64,000 nucleotides of DNA from Bacteroidetes bacterium SW_9_63_38 (lineage in GTDB: Bacteria; Bacteroidota; Rhodothermia; Rhodothermales; Salinibacteraceae), in assembly GCA_003022435.1 (NCBI GenBank), contig PXUA01000017.1:1-64000 (forward strand), in the 5' to 3' direction. The notes beneath the pieces are model-generated. The model ran no database searches, was not told the DNA's origin, and was given only the letters and a program-made list of their open reading frames with translations. Both the position numbers and the translations under genes were made by a program. Each line of letters begins with the position of its first letter. Position 1 is the stretch's first letter. Positions 27,303-36,831 of the stretch are shown one piece after another.

Positions 27303-28190
27303 TTACGCCGTGGGGACCTGCACGAAGGCATTGTCAATGAGGCGCGTGTCCCCGAAGTAGACAGCGACGGCGGCCAGTACCTCCTCCCCCGGCGCAAGAT
27401 GGTCGATGGGCTGGAGCGTGTGGGCGTCCACGACCTCGGCGTACTCAACCTCGGCGTCGGGGGCTGTCGCTAACGCCGTGTCCATCGCTCGAACAACGGC
27501 TTGGGCGTCCTGTTCCCCCCCCTCGACGGCCTCCCGGGCCGCCGTGACGGCTTCGTACAGCACCGTCGCCTGCTCACGCTCGGCGTCGTCGAGGTAGGCG
27601 TTCCGGGAGGACTGTGCAAGCCCGTCGGCCTCCCGCACCGTGGCCCCCCCCACGATGTCGATGTCGAACAGCAGATCCTCGACGAGGTGCTTGAGGATGA
27701 CGTACTGCTGAGCGTCTTTTTTCCCGAACACCCCGATGTCGGGCTTGCAGGCGTGAAAGAGCTTGGTGACGACCGTAGTGACGCCCCGGAAGTGGTCGTC
27801 GCGGTAGGCGCCGCAGAGGGTCTCGTCGAGCCGATCCACCCCCACCCAGGCCAGCGGTCCCGACAACTGTCGGGACTCGTCGTCGGCGTAGGGATACATT
27901 TCCTCTACAGGCGGCGCAAACAGAGCATCGACCCCCAGCGCTTTCAGCTTCTCTTTGTCCCCCTCCAGGTCGCGCGGATAGTCGTCGTAGTCCTCATCGG
28001 GGCCGAACTGCGTCGGGTTCACAAACACGGACACGGTGACGTGGTCCGCCTCCTCCAGCGCCGTGCGCACCAGCGCCAGATGTCCCTCGTGCAGCGCCCC
28101 GAGCGTCGGCACCAGCGCCAGGCTCTGCCCCTCCTGACGCGCTCCGTCCGCGTGCACCTGCATGTCGTCGACCGTCCGAAGGACCTCCAT
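27303..28190 (-). CDS. panC: Pantothenate synthetase
   Basis: This 295-residue enzyme joins pantoate and beta-alanine using ATP. It shows the HIGH-type motif PTLGALHEGHLAL, SVFVNPTQFGPDEDYDDYPR, FGKKDAQQYVILKHLV and the KMSKS-like loop in LAQSSRNAYL. Start 28190 (MEVLRTVDDMQ) fits the family; the open frame runs 20 codons further upstream without support. Operon with panD. Confidence 0.95.
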   Translation of the reverse strand: MEVLRTVDDMQVHADGARQEGQSLALVPTLGALHEGHLALVRTALEEADHVTVSVFVNPTQFGPDEDYDDYPRDLEGDKEKLKALGVDALFAPPVEEMYPYADDESRQLSGPLAWVGVDRLDETLCGAYRDDHFRGVTTVVTKLFHACKPDIGVFGKKDAQQYVILKHLVEDLLFDIDIVGGATVREADGLAQSSRNAYLDDAEREQATVLYEAVTAAREAVEGGEQDAQAVVRAMDTALATAPDAEVEYAEVVDAHTLQPIDHLAPGEEVLAAVAVYFGDTRLIDNAFVQVPTA

Positions 28191-28714
28191 AGTACACTGT
28201 CGCCGGATGAGAGAACGTGCAGTTTGTGGAACGAGGCTCACATGCCGCACGCCCCCTACGAAAGCAAACGTATCAGGTTCGTTGTCGGCCGGACCGATGT
28301 ATGTTGATGTTCGGCTCAGACAGTGGGCGAAATGCTTCCGCTTCTCATTCCATATTTCTCCGTGAAGGTATGGACATCTCGAGATATAGGAGGGACGAAA
28401 GTAGCAAAGAACAAGTTCAGATGCCGATTCCGTGGGGATTTACCATTTCTTGAGGACCCTCCATGACGTTGCCCCCTCTCCTCTTGTGAATGGCTCGACC
28501 ACATCACGATCACGCCCACACCCCCAAACTCACACACGCACATACGTCTCGGCACAACGGGGATTGCCGGCACACGAGCCGCCATTCGCAATCGGAAGCA
28601 CGACAAACGAGCGCTACACGCTCACACCGTCTTCATTGAAGTTCGCCGCGTCATCGTCGACGTTACAGAGATCCCCAATCACCCGCTTGCCCATCCGACT
28701 GCCGACTCTCAACC
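28191..28714. other. Divergent region panC/fumC
   Basis: These 524 bp separate divergent panC and fumC. A CAC/ACA-rich stretch at about 28497-28550 resembles, weakly, the short-period repeats elsewhere. No gene, riboswitch or operator is supported. Confidence 0.5.
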
Positions 28715-30121
28715 ATGAGCGCCGACACCCGCACCGAACGCGACTCTCTGGGCCCGGTCGAGGTCCCCGCCGACGCCCTGTACGGGGCCCAGACGCAGCG
28801 CGCCCAAGAAAACTTTCCGGTGAGCGATCTCCGCTTCGCCCGCCGCTTCATCGAAGCCCTCGGTCACGTCAAGCAGGCCACGGCCAAGGCTAACCGCCGG
28901 CTCGACCTGCTGGATGAGGACACCGCCGAGGTCATCGTGACTGCGGCCCAGGAAGTCATCGACGGCACGCACGACGACCAGTTTGTGGTTGACATCTTCC
29001 AGACCGGCAGCGGCACCTCGACCAATATGAACGCCAACGAGGTCATCGGGAACCGCGCCACTGAGCTCCTGGGCGAGGAGCGCGGCAGCAAGGCGGTGCA
29101 CCCGAACGACGACGTCAACATGTCGCAGTCGTCGAACGATACCATTCCGACCGCCATGCACGTGGCCGCACGCACGGGCACGGAAGAGGACCTTCTGCCC
29201 GCCCTCCGTGCTCTCCACACCGCTCTGTCCGATAAAGCCGATGAGTTCGACGACGTGTTCAAGAGCGGACGCACGCATCTGATGGACGCCACGCCGATCC
29301 GCCTCGGGCAGGAATTCAGCGGGTACGCGGCCCAGATCGAGCAGTCCATCGCTCGCATCGAGGACGCGTCGGCCGCCCTCGCCGAAGTCACGCTGGGCGG
29401 CACGGCCACCGGCACGGGCCTCAACCGGCCCGTCGACTTTCCGGACGTTGCCCTGGAGTCCCTCTCGGAGGCAACGGGGCTCGACTTCTTCAAGACCGAC
29501 AACCACTTCGCCCAGCAGGCCGGCAAGGAGCTGTACGTGGACGCCCACGGCGCACTCAACGCACTTGCGACCGCCCTGCTCAAGATTGCCAACGACCTGC
29601 GCCTCCTGTCCAGCGGCCCCACCAGCGGTATCGGCGAAATCAAGCTGCCGGTCATCCAACCGGGCTCCTCCATCATGCCGGGCAAGGTAAATCCCGTCCA
29701 GAGCGAGCAGGTGATGATGGTCGCCGCGCAGGTGACGGGCAACCACCAGACGCTCACGGTCTCAAACACGCACGGCAACTTCGAGCTCAACGTCATGATG
29801 CCGGTGATGACCCACAACATGCTGCAGAGCATCTCGCTGCTTGCCGACAGCGTGGAGGCATTCCGCACCAGGTGCGTCGAGGGCATCGAGGCCGACCGCG
29901 AGCGGTGCCGGGAGCTGCTGGAGCTGAACCCGTCGATTGCGACGGCCCTCAACACCGCGATCGGCTACGACAAGGCCAGCGAGGTCGCCAAGAAGGCCGC
30001 GAAGGAGCGCAAGAGTGTGCGCACGGTGGTGCAGGAAATGGGACTCCTGACCGAGGACGAGCTCGACGAGTATCTCGACATCCAGGCCATGACCGAGACC
30101 GGGATCCCGGGCGACGAATGA
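28715..30121 (+). CDS. fumC: Fumarate hydratase, class II
   Basis: This 468-residue enzyme interconverts fumarate and malate in the TCA cycle. The fumarase/aspartase signature GSSIMPGKVNP is at about residues 319-329. Further blocks are GSGTSTNMNANEV, VHPNDDVNMSQSSND, and GRTHLMDATPIRLGQEF. It starts with LGPVEVPADALYGAQTQRA as expected for FumC (iron-independent) and not aspartase. No Shine-Dalgarno precedes the ATG. Confidence 0.95.
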   Translation: MSADTRTERDSLGPVEVPADALYGAQTQRAQENFPVSDLRFARRFIEALGHVKQATAKANRRLDLLDEDTAEVIVTAAQEVIDGTHDDQFVVDIFQTGSGTSTNMNANEVIGNRATELLGEERGSKAVHPNDDVNMSQSSNDTIPTAMHVAARTGTEEDLLPALRALHTALSDKADEFDDVFKSGRTHLMDATPIRLGQEFSGYAAQIEQSIARIEDASAALAEVTLGGTATGTGLNRPVDFPDVALESLSEATGLDFFKTDNHFAQQAGKELYVDAHGALNALATALLKIANDLRLLSSGPTSGIGEIKLPVIQPGSSIMPGKVNPVQSEQVMMVAAQVTGNHQTLTVSNTHGNFELNVMMPVMTHNMLQSISLLADSVEAFRTRCVEGIEADRERCRELLELNPSIATALNTAIGYDKASEVAKKAAKERKSVRTVVQEMGLLTEDELDEYLDIQAMTETGIPGDE

Positions 30122-30338
30122 TCGGTCGTGAATCTCGGGCAACGTTGAGGGCCACGGTCTACTCGCCGCGCATCCTTCGGCCATCTCCAGCGTATACACA
30201 GCCTACGTACGACTGCCGGTACGAATCGGCGTGATTCGTGCGTTGACGTTCTATAACGGCGTGGGCTTCTGCGGGGAGACGGAGGACGGACCGCCCCCAC
30301 GCATGCTCCCGTTTTTCCAACAAGTTCGGATCAACTCT

Positions 30339-31880
30339 ATGAGTACAAAAAGCAAAGTTTCGGTTGCTGTGTTCGTCGGCGGGGCCTTTCTGGCCGGAAT
30401 TCTCTTCGCGACGATCGGCGCCAACCTCTTCGGCCTTGGCGACACCGTCGGCACCGCCGGGCAGGCCGCCACGCTCGACGGATCGACGGCCGTTGAGCAG
30501 ACCGCCGAGGGACCGCGGAGTCTCGAAAGTGCCTTCACGAAGGTCTCGGAAGCGGTCAATCCGGCCGTGGTGCAAATTCGGGCGCAAAAGGTGGTGGAGC
30601 GGCGCATGCCCAATCCCTTTCAGGGCACACCCTTTGAAGAGTTCTTCGGCGGCCCCGGAGGACAGCAGCGTGAATTTCGCTCGCAGGGGCTCGGCTCCGG
30701 GGTGATCATTCAATCGGACGGGCACATCGTGACCAACAACCACGTGGTCGAGGACGCCAAGCAGTTGAGCGTGGTCATGAAAGACGGCACGGAGTACGAC
30801 GCCGAGATCGTGGGCACCGATCCGTTCAGCGACCTGGCAGTGATCAAGGTGGACGCAACGGACATGACGGCGGTAAGCTTCGGCGATTCGAACACCCTAA
30901 AGACGGGACAGTGGGTGCTGGCCTTCGGGTCTCCGCTGTCGGAAAACCTCAACAACTCGGTCACGGCAGGCATCGTGAGCTCCGTGGGCCGTCTCCAGCA
31001 AACCGGCGGTCGCGGCAACACACAGGGCGGCGTGCAGAACTTTGTGCAGACCGACGCGGCCATAAATCCGGGCAACTCAGGGGGACCGCTCGTCAACCTG
31101 AACGGGGAGCTGGTCGGCATCAACACGGCCATCATCTCGAACACGGGCGGCTACCAGGGCATCGGGTTTGCCATTCCGTCCAACACTGTCGAGAACGTCG
31201 TCACCCAGATCATCGGGAGCGGGAACGTGAAGCGTGCCTTCCTGGGCATCAACTACGGGCCGGCCTCGCAGACCCTCATCAAGAATGAGGACCTGCCGTC
31301 CGGATCGGCGGTCATTTCTCGGATTCAGGACGGTACTCCGGCCGCGGAAGCGGGTCTGAAGGCCGGCGACATCATCACGGCCATCAACGGCCAGACGCTC
31401 GACAAGTACCTGCAGGTCTCAAACCTAATTTCGAGCATGACGCCCGGCGAGGAGGCGACACTGACGATCAACCGGAACGGGAAGCGGAAGGAGATGTCCG
31501 TTACGCTCGGCTCCCGAGAGGAAGGAATGGCCTCGGCTGAGGAAGAGAACGAAAGCGGAGAAGCCCCATCCCGCGAGCAGTTGATGGAGGAGCTGGGCCT
31601 CAATATCCAGGACATCTCTCCGGAAATTGCTCGACAGCTCGGGCTCGACAACACGAAGGGGGTCGTGATTACGGACGTGGATCAGTCGAATCCGATGATC
31701 CGAAACTCCGGCCTCGAACCGCGTCAGGTCATCGTGGAGATTGCCGAGGCGAAGACGCCGGACGCCGAAACCTTCCAGGAGGTGTACAGCGAGGTTCCGG
31801 CGGGCAAGGCCTTCCGCGTCGTCGTGCGGCTTCCGGGAGGCTTCGTGGACGTGACGAGTCTACGGAAGCCGAAGAAATAA
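30339..31880 (+). CDS. HtrA/DegP-family periplasmic serine protease
   Basis: This 513-residue envelope quality-control protease has an N-terminal membrane anchor (KVSVAVFVGGAFLAGILFATIG). The catalytic triad is H135 (NNHVVED), D165 (FSDLAVIKVD) and S247 (NPGNSGGPL). Two PDZ domains follow, about residues 300-390 (SRIQDGTPAAEAGLKAGDII) and 420-510. Start 30339 was chosen to put the basic MSTKSK just before the membrane helix; 30303 is possible. It ends 30 bp before a strong terminator. Members degrade or refold damaged envelope proteins. Confidence 0.93.
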   Translation: MSTKSKVSVAVFVGGAFLAGILFATIGANLFGLGDTVGTAGQAATLDGSTAVEQTAEGPRSLESAFTKVSEAVNPAVVQIRAQKVVERRMPNPFQGTPFEEFFGGPGGQQREFRSQGLGSGVIIQSDGHIVTNNHVVEDAKQLSVVMKDGTEYDAEIVGTDPFSDLAVIKVDATDMTAVSFGDSNTLKTGQWVLAFGSPLSENLNNSVTAGIVSSVGRLQQTGGRGNTQGGVQNFVQTDAAINPGNSGGPLVNLNGELVGINTAIISNTGGYQGIGFAIPSNTVENVVTQIIGSGNVKRAFLGINYGPASQTLIKNEDLPSGSAVISRIQDGTPAAEAGLKAGDIITAINGQTLDKYLQVSNLISSMTPGEEATLTINRNGKRKEMSVTLGSREEGMASAEEENESGEAPSREQLMEELGLNIQDISPEIARQLGLDNTKGVVITDVDQSNPMIRNSGLEPRQVIVEIAEAKTPDAETFQEVYSEVPAGKAFRVVVRLPGGFVDVTSLRKPKK

Positions 31881-31909
31881 AAGGCGTCCTCGTTCTTTCC
31901 ACGCAAAAG

Positions 31910-31943
31910 GCCCCATCCTCCCTCCGGAGGGTGGGGCTTTTTT
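31910..31943 (+). terminator. Intrinsic terminator after htrA
   Basis: GCCCCA (31910-31915) pairs with TGGGGC (31932-31937), and the inner CCCTCCGGAGGG is self-complementary. Six T residues follow directly (31938-31943). A classical Rho-independent terminator. Confidence 0.9.
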
Positions 31944-32182
31944 CGTTTGGGCCTCTCTCGGGGAGCGCGGTTTCTCGCAGAGCCACTCTCCCCTCGATCA
32001 GACGGATCTGCACGCGATGTTTCCCGAGGCGAAGCCCTCTCCGCGACCGTGTAAGAGCGTGCCTCCGAAAGATGAATCAAGGGTCAGAAACACCGAATGG
32101 AGCGAACGTGCCCTGGCACTGATCGTTCACCGTAGCTGACTTCCCTCACTGTCGCTCTCGTCCCGATTTCTCGTATATCACT

Positions 32183-32428
32183 ATGTCCTCTTCGTCCTCT
32201 CCCCGCCCCCTGGACGACGTTCCTGACGTCTCGACTATTGCTTCGCTCCGCGACGACGCGGACGAGCAGAACTCTTCGGTTGAGGTGACCTATCCGTCCG
32301 AGGAGGGGACACAGAAGCGGCTGGTGGTGTCGCCGCGCGGGACGGTGGTCGTGCTCACCGATGTGTCGGAGGCTACATTCAACCGGTCGCGCTCGGCGGC
32401 CGAGATTGCCGAGGAGCTACCGGCGTAG
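32183..32428 (+). CDS. Small acidic protein, unknown
   Basis: This 81-residue protein is rich in Ser, Asp and Glu and has a plausible beta-hairpin core (SVEVTYPSEEGTQKRLVVSPRGTVVVLTDVSEATF). The codon use is like neighbouring genes and the start is an ATG after a clean gap. No family is recognised and there is no signal peptide. It converges with the CBM48 gene. Confidence 0.5.
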   Translation: MSSSSSPRPLDDVPDVSTIASLRDDADEQNSSVEVTYPSEEGTQKRLVVSPRGTVVVLTDVSEATFNRSRSAAEIAEELPA

Positions 32429-32518
32429 CGACGCCTGGAACGGGACACGCCTCGGGTCGTGTCCCCCCTTTTGGACGCCCTTTGTGGACGGCCGAGGCGG
32501 CACGCCTTTTCGTGCGCC

Positions 32519-32818
32519 CTATGTTTCGACGATGCAGTTCGTCTCGCCGAAGTCGTTGGTTTCAAAGTCGTCGGCCTCGTCCTCGTTGATCCATCCGGCG
32601 TCTTCGCTGTAGTACCGGAAGGCGTAGCGACCGTCCTCGTCAAGCATGACGTTCGTGCTGTAGGTCTGGTTGCTCCGACGCACAAACGTGTGCTCGCCCT
32701 TTGTCCAGTCGTTGAAGTCACCAACCACGGACACATCCTCGCCGTAGGGGTGATCTTCGGGAAGCACGAACGTAACTTTGACCTTATCGCTATTTCGCTT
32801 ATTCACCTTTTTAATCAT
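32519..32818 (-). CDS. Stand-alone CBM48/isoamylase N-terminal domain protein
   Basis: This 99-residue protein consists of a single glycogen-binding immunoglobulin-like domain. KVKVTFVLPEDHPYGEDVSVVGDFNDWTKGEH carries the family GDFNxW motif, and GRYAFRYYSEDAGWINEDEADDF the second one. The AMPK-beta/isoamylase N-terminal family normally sits on glycogen enzymes; here nothing else is attached. The ATG at 32818 starts at the domain edge. It may target a partner to glycogen. Confidence 0.8.
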   Translation of the reverse strand: MIKKVNKRNSDKVKVTFVLPEDHPYGEDVSVVGDFNDWTKGEHTFVRRSNQTYSTNVMLDEDGRYAFRYYSEDAGWINEDEADDFETNDFGETNCIVET

Positions 32819-33224
32819 GGCGATATTTGTTTTCTCTTTGATGGCATTCTGTGAGATAAGACGACCGTCTCGCCGTTGAACCGGGCAGAATCGCGACTCT
32901 CGGACGTTTTTTGGTCGCCTTCTGCATATGCAAACTTCGAATGTCTGTGGCATTTCCTCAACAAAAAAACCGCTTCCTTCGCCTGCTTTTCGCACAGCGA
33001 TGCATCCCGATACCCGAGGAGAGGCTTCTGCCAACGACTTTTGAAACGCATACGAGGCGACAGGGGCGACAGGTTCTTCCCTTCGCTCTTCTCCGAACGA
33101 CGGCCACTTCGAACATCGCCTCGGGGGAGCCGTGCGCAGTGCGGTCCCGCTTCGTTCCCCCTCGGTGCAGTGGCACCCAGCCCCGATTGCCTGTCTTTTC
33201 TTCCCCAGTGACGCCCTGTTCTTC
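32819..33224. other. Divergent region CBM48/tyrA
   Basis: These 406 bp separate the CBM48 gene and tyrA. It contains a T/A-richer stretch near the CBM48 start. I see no gene, attenuator-like hairpin with T-tract, or aromatic-amino-acid leader peptide. Confidence 0.45.
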
Positions 33225-34340
33225 ATGATTGAACGGATTTCGATTCTCGGCACCGGACTCATTGGCGGCTCCCTCGGCCTCGCCTGGGCGGAGCGGCGCC
33301 CGGACTGTACCCTCGTCGGCTACGACCGCCCGGAGGTGCTGGCAGCCGCGGAGGCTCGCGGGGCCATCGACGAGAAGGCCGCCGACCCGGTGACGGCCGT
33401 GGAGGGGGCCGACCTCGTGGTCCTCGCGACGCCGCTGGCGAAGGTACTCCAGCTCCTGGAGGCCGTCGGCCCGCACGTGGACGACAGCACGATCATTACG
33501 GATGTTGGCTCGGTCAAGCAGCCGGTCCTTGACCAGGCCGCCGACGTGGTGCCGGAGGGCATTTCGTTCGTCGGCGGTCACCCGATGGCCGGGGCCGAAA
33601 ACGCGGGCATCGACCACGCCGATCCGCTGCTCTTCGAGAACGCAGTCTACGTGCTTTGTCTGCCGGAGGGCGTGTCGGACGACGCCCTGGATGGCCCGCT
33701 GGCCCCGCTGGTCGACCTCGTCGAGGCGGTGGGTGCGCGCCCACTGGTGCTGCCTCCGGAGCGGCACGACCGGCTCGTGGCCGCCGTGAGCCACCTCCCG
33801 CAGCTGCTGGCTGTGGCGCTCGTCAACACGGTCGCGGAGGCCGACGACCCGGATGAGGCCACCAACCTCGCGCTGGAGCTGGCCGGGGGCGGCTTCCGCG
33901 ACATGACGCGCATTGCCGACTCGCCCTTCAGCATGTGGCGCGACATTCTGGTGGGCAACGAGGGCGCGATCCACGAGGCCCTCAGCAGCTTCCGGCGCAC
34001 CCTCCGCACCCTCCGCAACCGCCTCTTGAAAGACGACCTGGAGGGACTGGAGAATCTGTTCGACGACGCGCAGACGGCCCGCGACGCCGTGCCCGGCGAC
34101 TCCAAGGGATTCCTCCATCCGCTGGCGGACGTATACGTGCGAGCTCCCGATGAGCCCGGCATTATCCATGAACTCACCGGCCACCTCGTGGATGCCGACC
34201 TCAACATCAAGGACATCGAGCTCCAGAAAATCCGCGAAGGCACCGGCGGCACGTTCCGGCTCGCCTTCGCCACCGCCGCGGACGCCGACGCCGCCGTCGA
34301 TGCGCTCGGCGCCGCCGACTACGAGGCCTGGCGCCCGTAG
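33225..34340 (+). CDS. tyrA: Prephenate dehydrogenase with ACT domain
   Basis: This 371-residue enzyme oxidatively decarboxylates prephenate to 4-hydroxyphenylpyruvate in tyrosine synthesis. It has an NAD-binding Rossmann motif at residues 6-16 (LGTGLIGGSLG), DVGSVKQ, GGHPMAGAE, and AVSHLPQLLAVAL. The last 75 residues form an ACT domain (VRAPDEPGIIHELTGHLVDA), the likely tyrosine feedback site. Start 33225 places the Rossmann fold at the N terminus. Confidence 0.93.
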   Translation: MIERISILGTGLIGGSLGLAWAERRPDCTLVGYDRPEVLAAAEARGAIDEKAADPVTAVEGADLVVLATPLAKVLQLLEAVGPHVDDSTIITDVGSVKQPVLDQAADVVPEGISFVGGHPMAGAENAGIDHADPLLFENAVYVLCLPEGVSDDALDGPLAPLVDLVEAVGARPLVLPPERHDRLVAAVSHLPQLLAVALVNTVAEADDPDEATNLALELAGGGFRDMTRIADSPFSMWRDILVGNEGAIHEALSSFRRTLRTLRNRLLKDDLEGLENLFDDAQTARDAVPGDSKGFLHPLADVYVRAPDEPGIIHELTGHLVDADLNIKDIELQKIREGTGGTFRLAFATAADADAAVDALGAADYEAWRP

Positions 34341-34505
34341 GTACTGCGTCAAGGGTAATTCTTGTACGCGACGAACGAGGCAGAGGAGCGAAGTCACTCT
34401 TGATAGAAGCTGGACATACGATTGCCCTCCGCATCCGCCCCAACGGGTCCCTTTCCCCGAAAACGAACACAATCCCCGCCCTCGTTCGACGTGCAACGGA
34501 CCAAC

Positions 34506-34568
34506 GTTCAACACCCAACGCTCAACGCATGGCGCACAACGCCCAACCCTCAACGCTCAACGCGCAAG
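34506..34568. repeat. Nine 7-bp units, consensus GCNCAAC
   Basis: GTTCAAC, ACCCAAC, GCTCAAC, GCATGGC, GCACAAC, GCCCAAC, CCTCAAC, GCTCAAC, GCGCAAG follow each other at exact 7-bp steps. The array lies between tyrA and gcvT. The phase is kept while positions 1-3 vary, unlike a slipped simple repeat. Confidence 0.85.
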
Positions 34569-34682
34569 AATCACGGCACCTTCGTTGATTTGCAATCTCC
34601 CCGTCGCCTATCATGCAGGGGATCCCGATGGACGGGGCTGCCCTGTATCCCCCGTGTTTTCTCACCTTGACTCGTTCCCGCT

Positions 34683-35807
34683 ATGGCCGATTCCACGACG
34701 CTTAAGACCACCCCGCTGCACGACGTTCATGGACGCATGGAGGCCCGCATGATGGGCTTCGGCGGGTTCGACATGCCGGTGCAATACAGCAGCATTATTG
34801 AGGAGCACATGGCCGTCCGCGAGAAGGCCGGCCTGTTCGACGTGAGCCACATGGGCGAGATGCTAGTGCGTGGTCCCGACGCCCTCGCCCTCATTCAGAA
34901 GCTGATCACCAACGACGCCCGCAAACTCGTCGACGGACAGGCGCTCTACACGGTGATGTGCACGCCCGAAGGCGGTATCATCGACGACCTGCTGGTCTAC
35001 CGCCGCACGGAGGACCTGTACATGCTGGTGCTCAACGCCGCCAACGTGGAGCGGGACATCGAGTGGATCCGCGACCACAACGACGCCGGCGCCGGCCTCG
35101 AAAACATGTCCGACGACACCGCCCTCCTGGCCCTGCAGGGCCCCCGCTCCCTGGACATTGCACAGCCGTTCCTGGAGCGCGACCTCGACAACCTGTCGTT
35201 CTACCACTTCTGGGAGGCCACCGACGGCTCGTTCCTGGACTGCGACCACGCCCTCGTCTCCCGCACCGGCTACACCGGCGAGACGGGCCTCGAATTGTAC
35301 GTGCCCGCCGACGACGCGGCGCGCGTCTGGGACACGCTCCTGGAGGCCGGGGCGGACGCCGGACTGAAACCGGCGGGACTGGGCGCCCGCGACACCCTGC
35401 GCCTCGAAACCGGCCTCTGCCTCCACGGAAACGACATCTCCGAGCAGACCGATCCCTACGAGGCGGGCCTCAGCTGGCTCGTGAAGCTCGATAAGGGGGC
35501 GTTCGTAGGGCGAGACGCCCTGACGAAGATCCACGACCAGGGCCCCTCTCGGATGCTTGCGGCCTTCGTGTCGGCTGAGGAGCGCGCCATTCCGCGTCAC
35601 GACCACCTTATCGAGTCGCCGGACGGGGACACCATTGGGACCGTCACGAGCGGCACCCAGTCGCCGATTCTGGACCGCGGTATCGGCCTCGGGTACGTGC
35701 CCAACGAGCCCGCGTACACCGAGCCCGGACAGTCGCTGCAGATCGCCGGCCGTCGCCGCACCTTCGAAGCAGTCGTCGAGACCCCTCCCCTCCACGAGGA
35801 AGACTAA
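34683..35807 (+). CDS. gcvT: Glycine cleavage T protein (aminomethyltransferase)
   Basis: This 374-residue T protein releases ammonia and passes the methylene group to tetrahydrofolate. Visible family blocks are LFDVSHMGEMLVRGPDAL, GGIIDDLLVYR, LALQGPRS, SRTGYTGETGLELYVP, GLGARDTLRLETGLCLHGNDI and KGAFVGRDAL. The other subunits (gcvH, gcvP) are not in the window. No glycine riboswitch was recognised upstream. comB follows 47 bp downstream. Confidence 0.93.
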   Translation: MADSTTLKTTPLHDVHGRMEARMMGFGGFDMPVQYSSIIEEHMAVREKAGLFDVSHMGEMLVRGPDALALIQKLITNDARKLVDGQALYTVMCTPEGGIIDDLLVYRRTEDLYMLVLNAANVERDIEWIRDHNDAGAGLENMSDDTALLALQGPRSLDIAQPFLERDLDNLSFYHFWEATDGSFLDCDHALVSRTGYTGETGLELYVPADDAARVWDTLLEAGADAGLKPAGLGARDTLRLETGLCLHGNDISEQTDPYEAGLSWLVKLDKGAFVGRDALTKIHDQGPSRMLAAFVSAEERAIPRHDHLIESPDGDTIGTVTSGTQSPILDRGIGLGYVPNEPAYTEPGQSLQIAGRRRTFEAVVETPPLHEED

Positions 35808-35854
35808 TGACGTCCCTGCGATGACGTCTTCGCGCCTCACACGCCCCCGCGTGC

Positions 35855-36607
35855 ATGCCCCCGTCCGAGATGGACGCTGAAGTCTTTCTGACATACGCCA
35901 ACGTTTCGGAGGAGGACGTTCGCAACCGCACCGTCGTCGTGATCGACGTGCTGCGCGCCTGTTCCACCATCGCTACGGCGTTGGAGCGCGGGGCGCGGGC
36001 CGTCATGCCGGTGGCGGACATGGCGGAAGCCGGAAAAATTGCCGCCAACCTTGGTCCGGATGTCTACCGGCTCGGCGGCGAACGCGACGGCGACAAGATC
36101 GACGGCTACCACCTCGGCAACTCCCCCGCGGAATACGCGGCGGAGACCGTGCAGGGGCGCGACATTATTCTCAACACGACGAACGGCACCCGGGCTCTCA
36201 CTCAAGCCACGTCGGCCGAGCATCTTGTCGTCGGCTGCTTCCTCAATGCGAGCCGGGTGGTCGATTTTGTGCGGGCCGCGGCCGACGAGGTAACTCTGAT
36301 CTGCGCTGGCCACAACAACCGTCTTTCCCTGGAGGACACCCTGTGCGCGGGCCTGCTGCTCGACCGTCTCTGGGATGACCGGCTGCCCGACGTGGTCACC
36401 GACTCGGCCCATACGGCCTTCACGCTCTACGACACCGACCGGACAAGCCTGGAAACGTCCCTCCGTCGCGCCAATCACGCCGAGGAGCTCGTGGCCCTGG
36501 GCTACGCCGACGACCTCGACTACTGCTTCCGGGTCGATGCCCTGTCGGTACTGCCCTACCACACTGACAACCGACTGCTGCGGTACGACGAGCAGTCGAC
36601 CGCGTAG
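35855..36607 (+). CDS. 2-phosphosulfolactate phosphatase family (ComB)
   Basis: This 250-residue protein matches ComB, which dephosphorylates 2-phosphosulfolactate. Conserved segments are VVVIDVLRACSTIATALERGA, LGGERDGDKIDGYHLGNSP, LNTTNGTRAL, and CAGHNNRLSLEDTLCAG. In methanogens ComB serves coenzyme M synthesis; bacterial homologues are linked to sulfolactate or related sulfonates. The bacterial role here is inferred. No other coenzyme M gene is nearby. Confidence 0.85.
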   Translation: MPPSEMDAEVFLTYANVSEEDVRNRTVVVIDVLRACSTIATALERGARAVMPVADMAEAGKIAANLGPDVYRLGGERDGDKIDGYHLGNSPAEYAAETVQGRDIILNTTNGTRALTQATSAEHLVVGCFLNASRVVDFVRAAADEVTLICAGHNNRLSLEDTLCAGLLLDRLWDDRLPDVVTDSAHTAFTLYDTDRTSLETSLRRANHAEELVALGYADDLDYCFRVDALSVLPYHTDNRLLRYDEQSTA

Positions 36608-36831
36608 AGCCCACGGTACTGACGGTACTGGGAACAAGCAAGCGACGCTGCTCCTCTGCTCCCGCATAAGAGCCGCACATACGATTTTCCAGCGGTCCCG
36701 TCGACGCATTGCATCTTTGTCGGCTTCGAACCACTTTGTACCCGTGTGCTTGTAACATGAGGTGCACATACTCCCTTCGTCGTTGCCCTCCGACCTCGTG
36801 ATTTGGGTCGGCTCACGCTTCTCCGCCCTGT

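Noticed and set aside
34506..34568. CRISPR array
   Set aside because: The 7-bp units are contiguous without spacers, and no cas gene is near.
34341..34682. Glycine riboswitch upstream of gcvT
   Set aside because: No match to the conserved aptamer core; the region is dominated by a 7-bp repeat.
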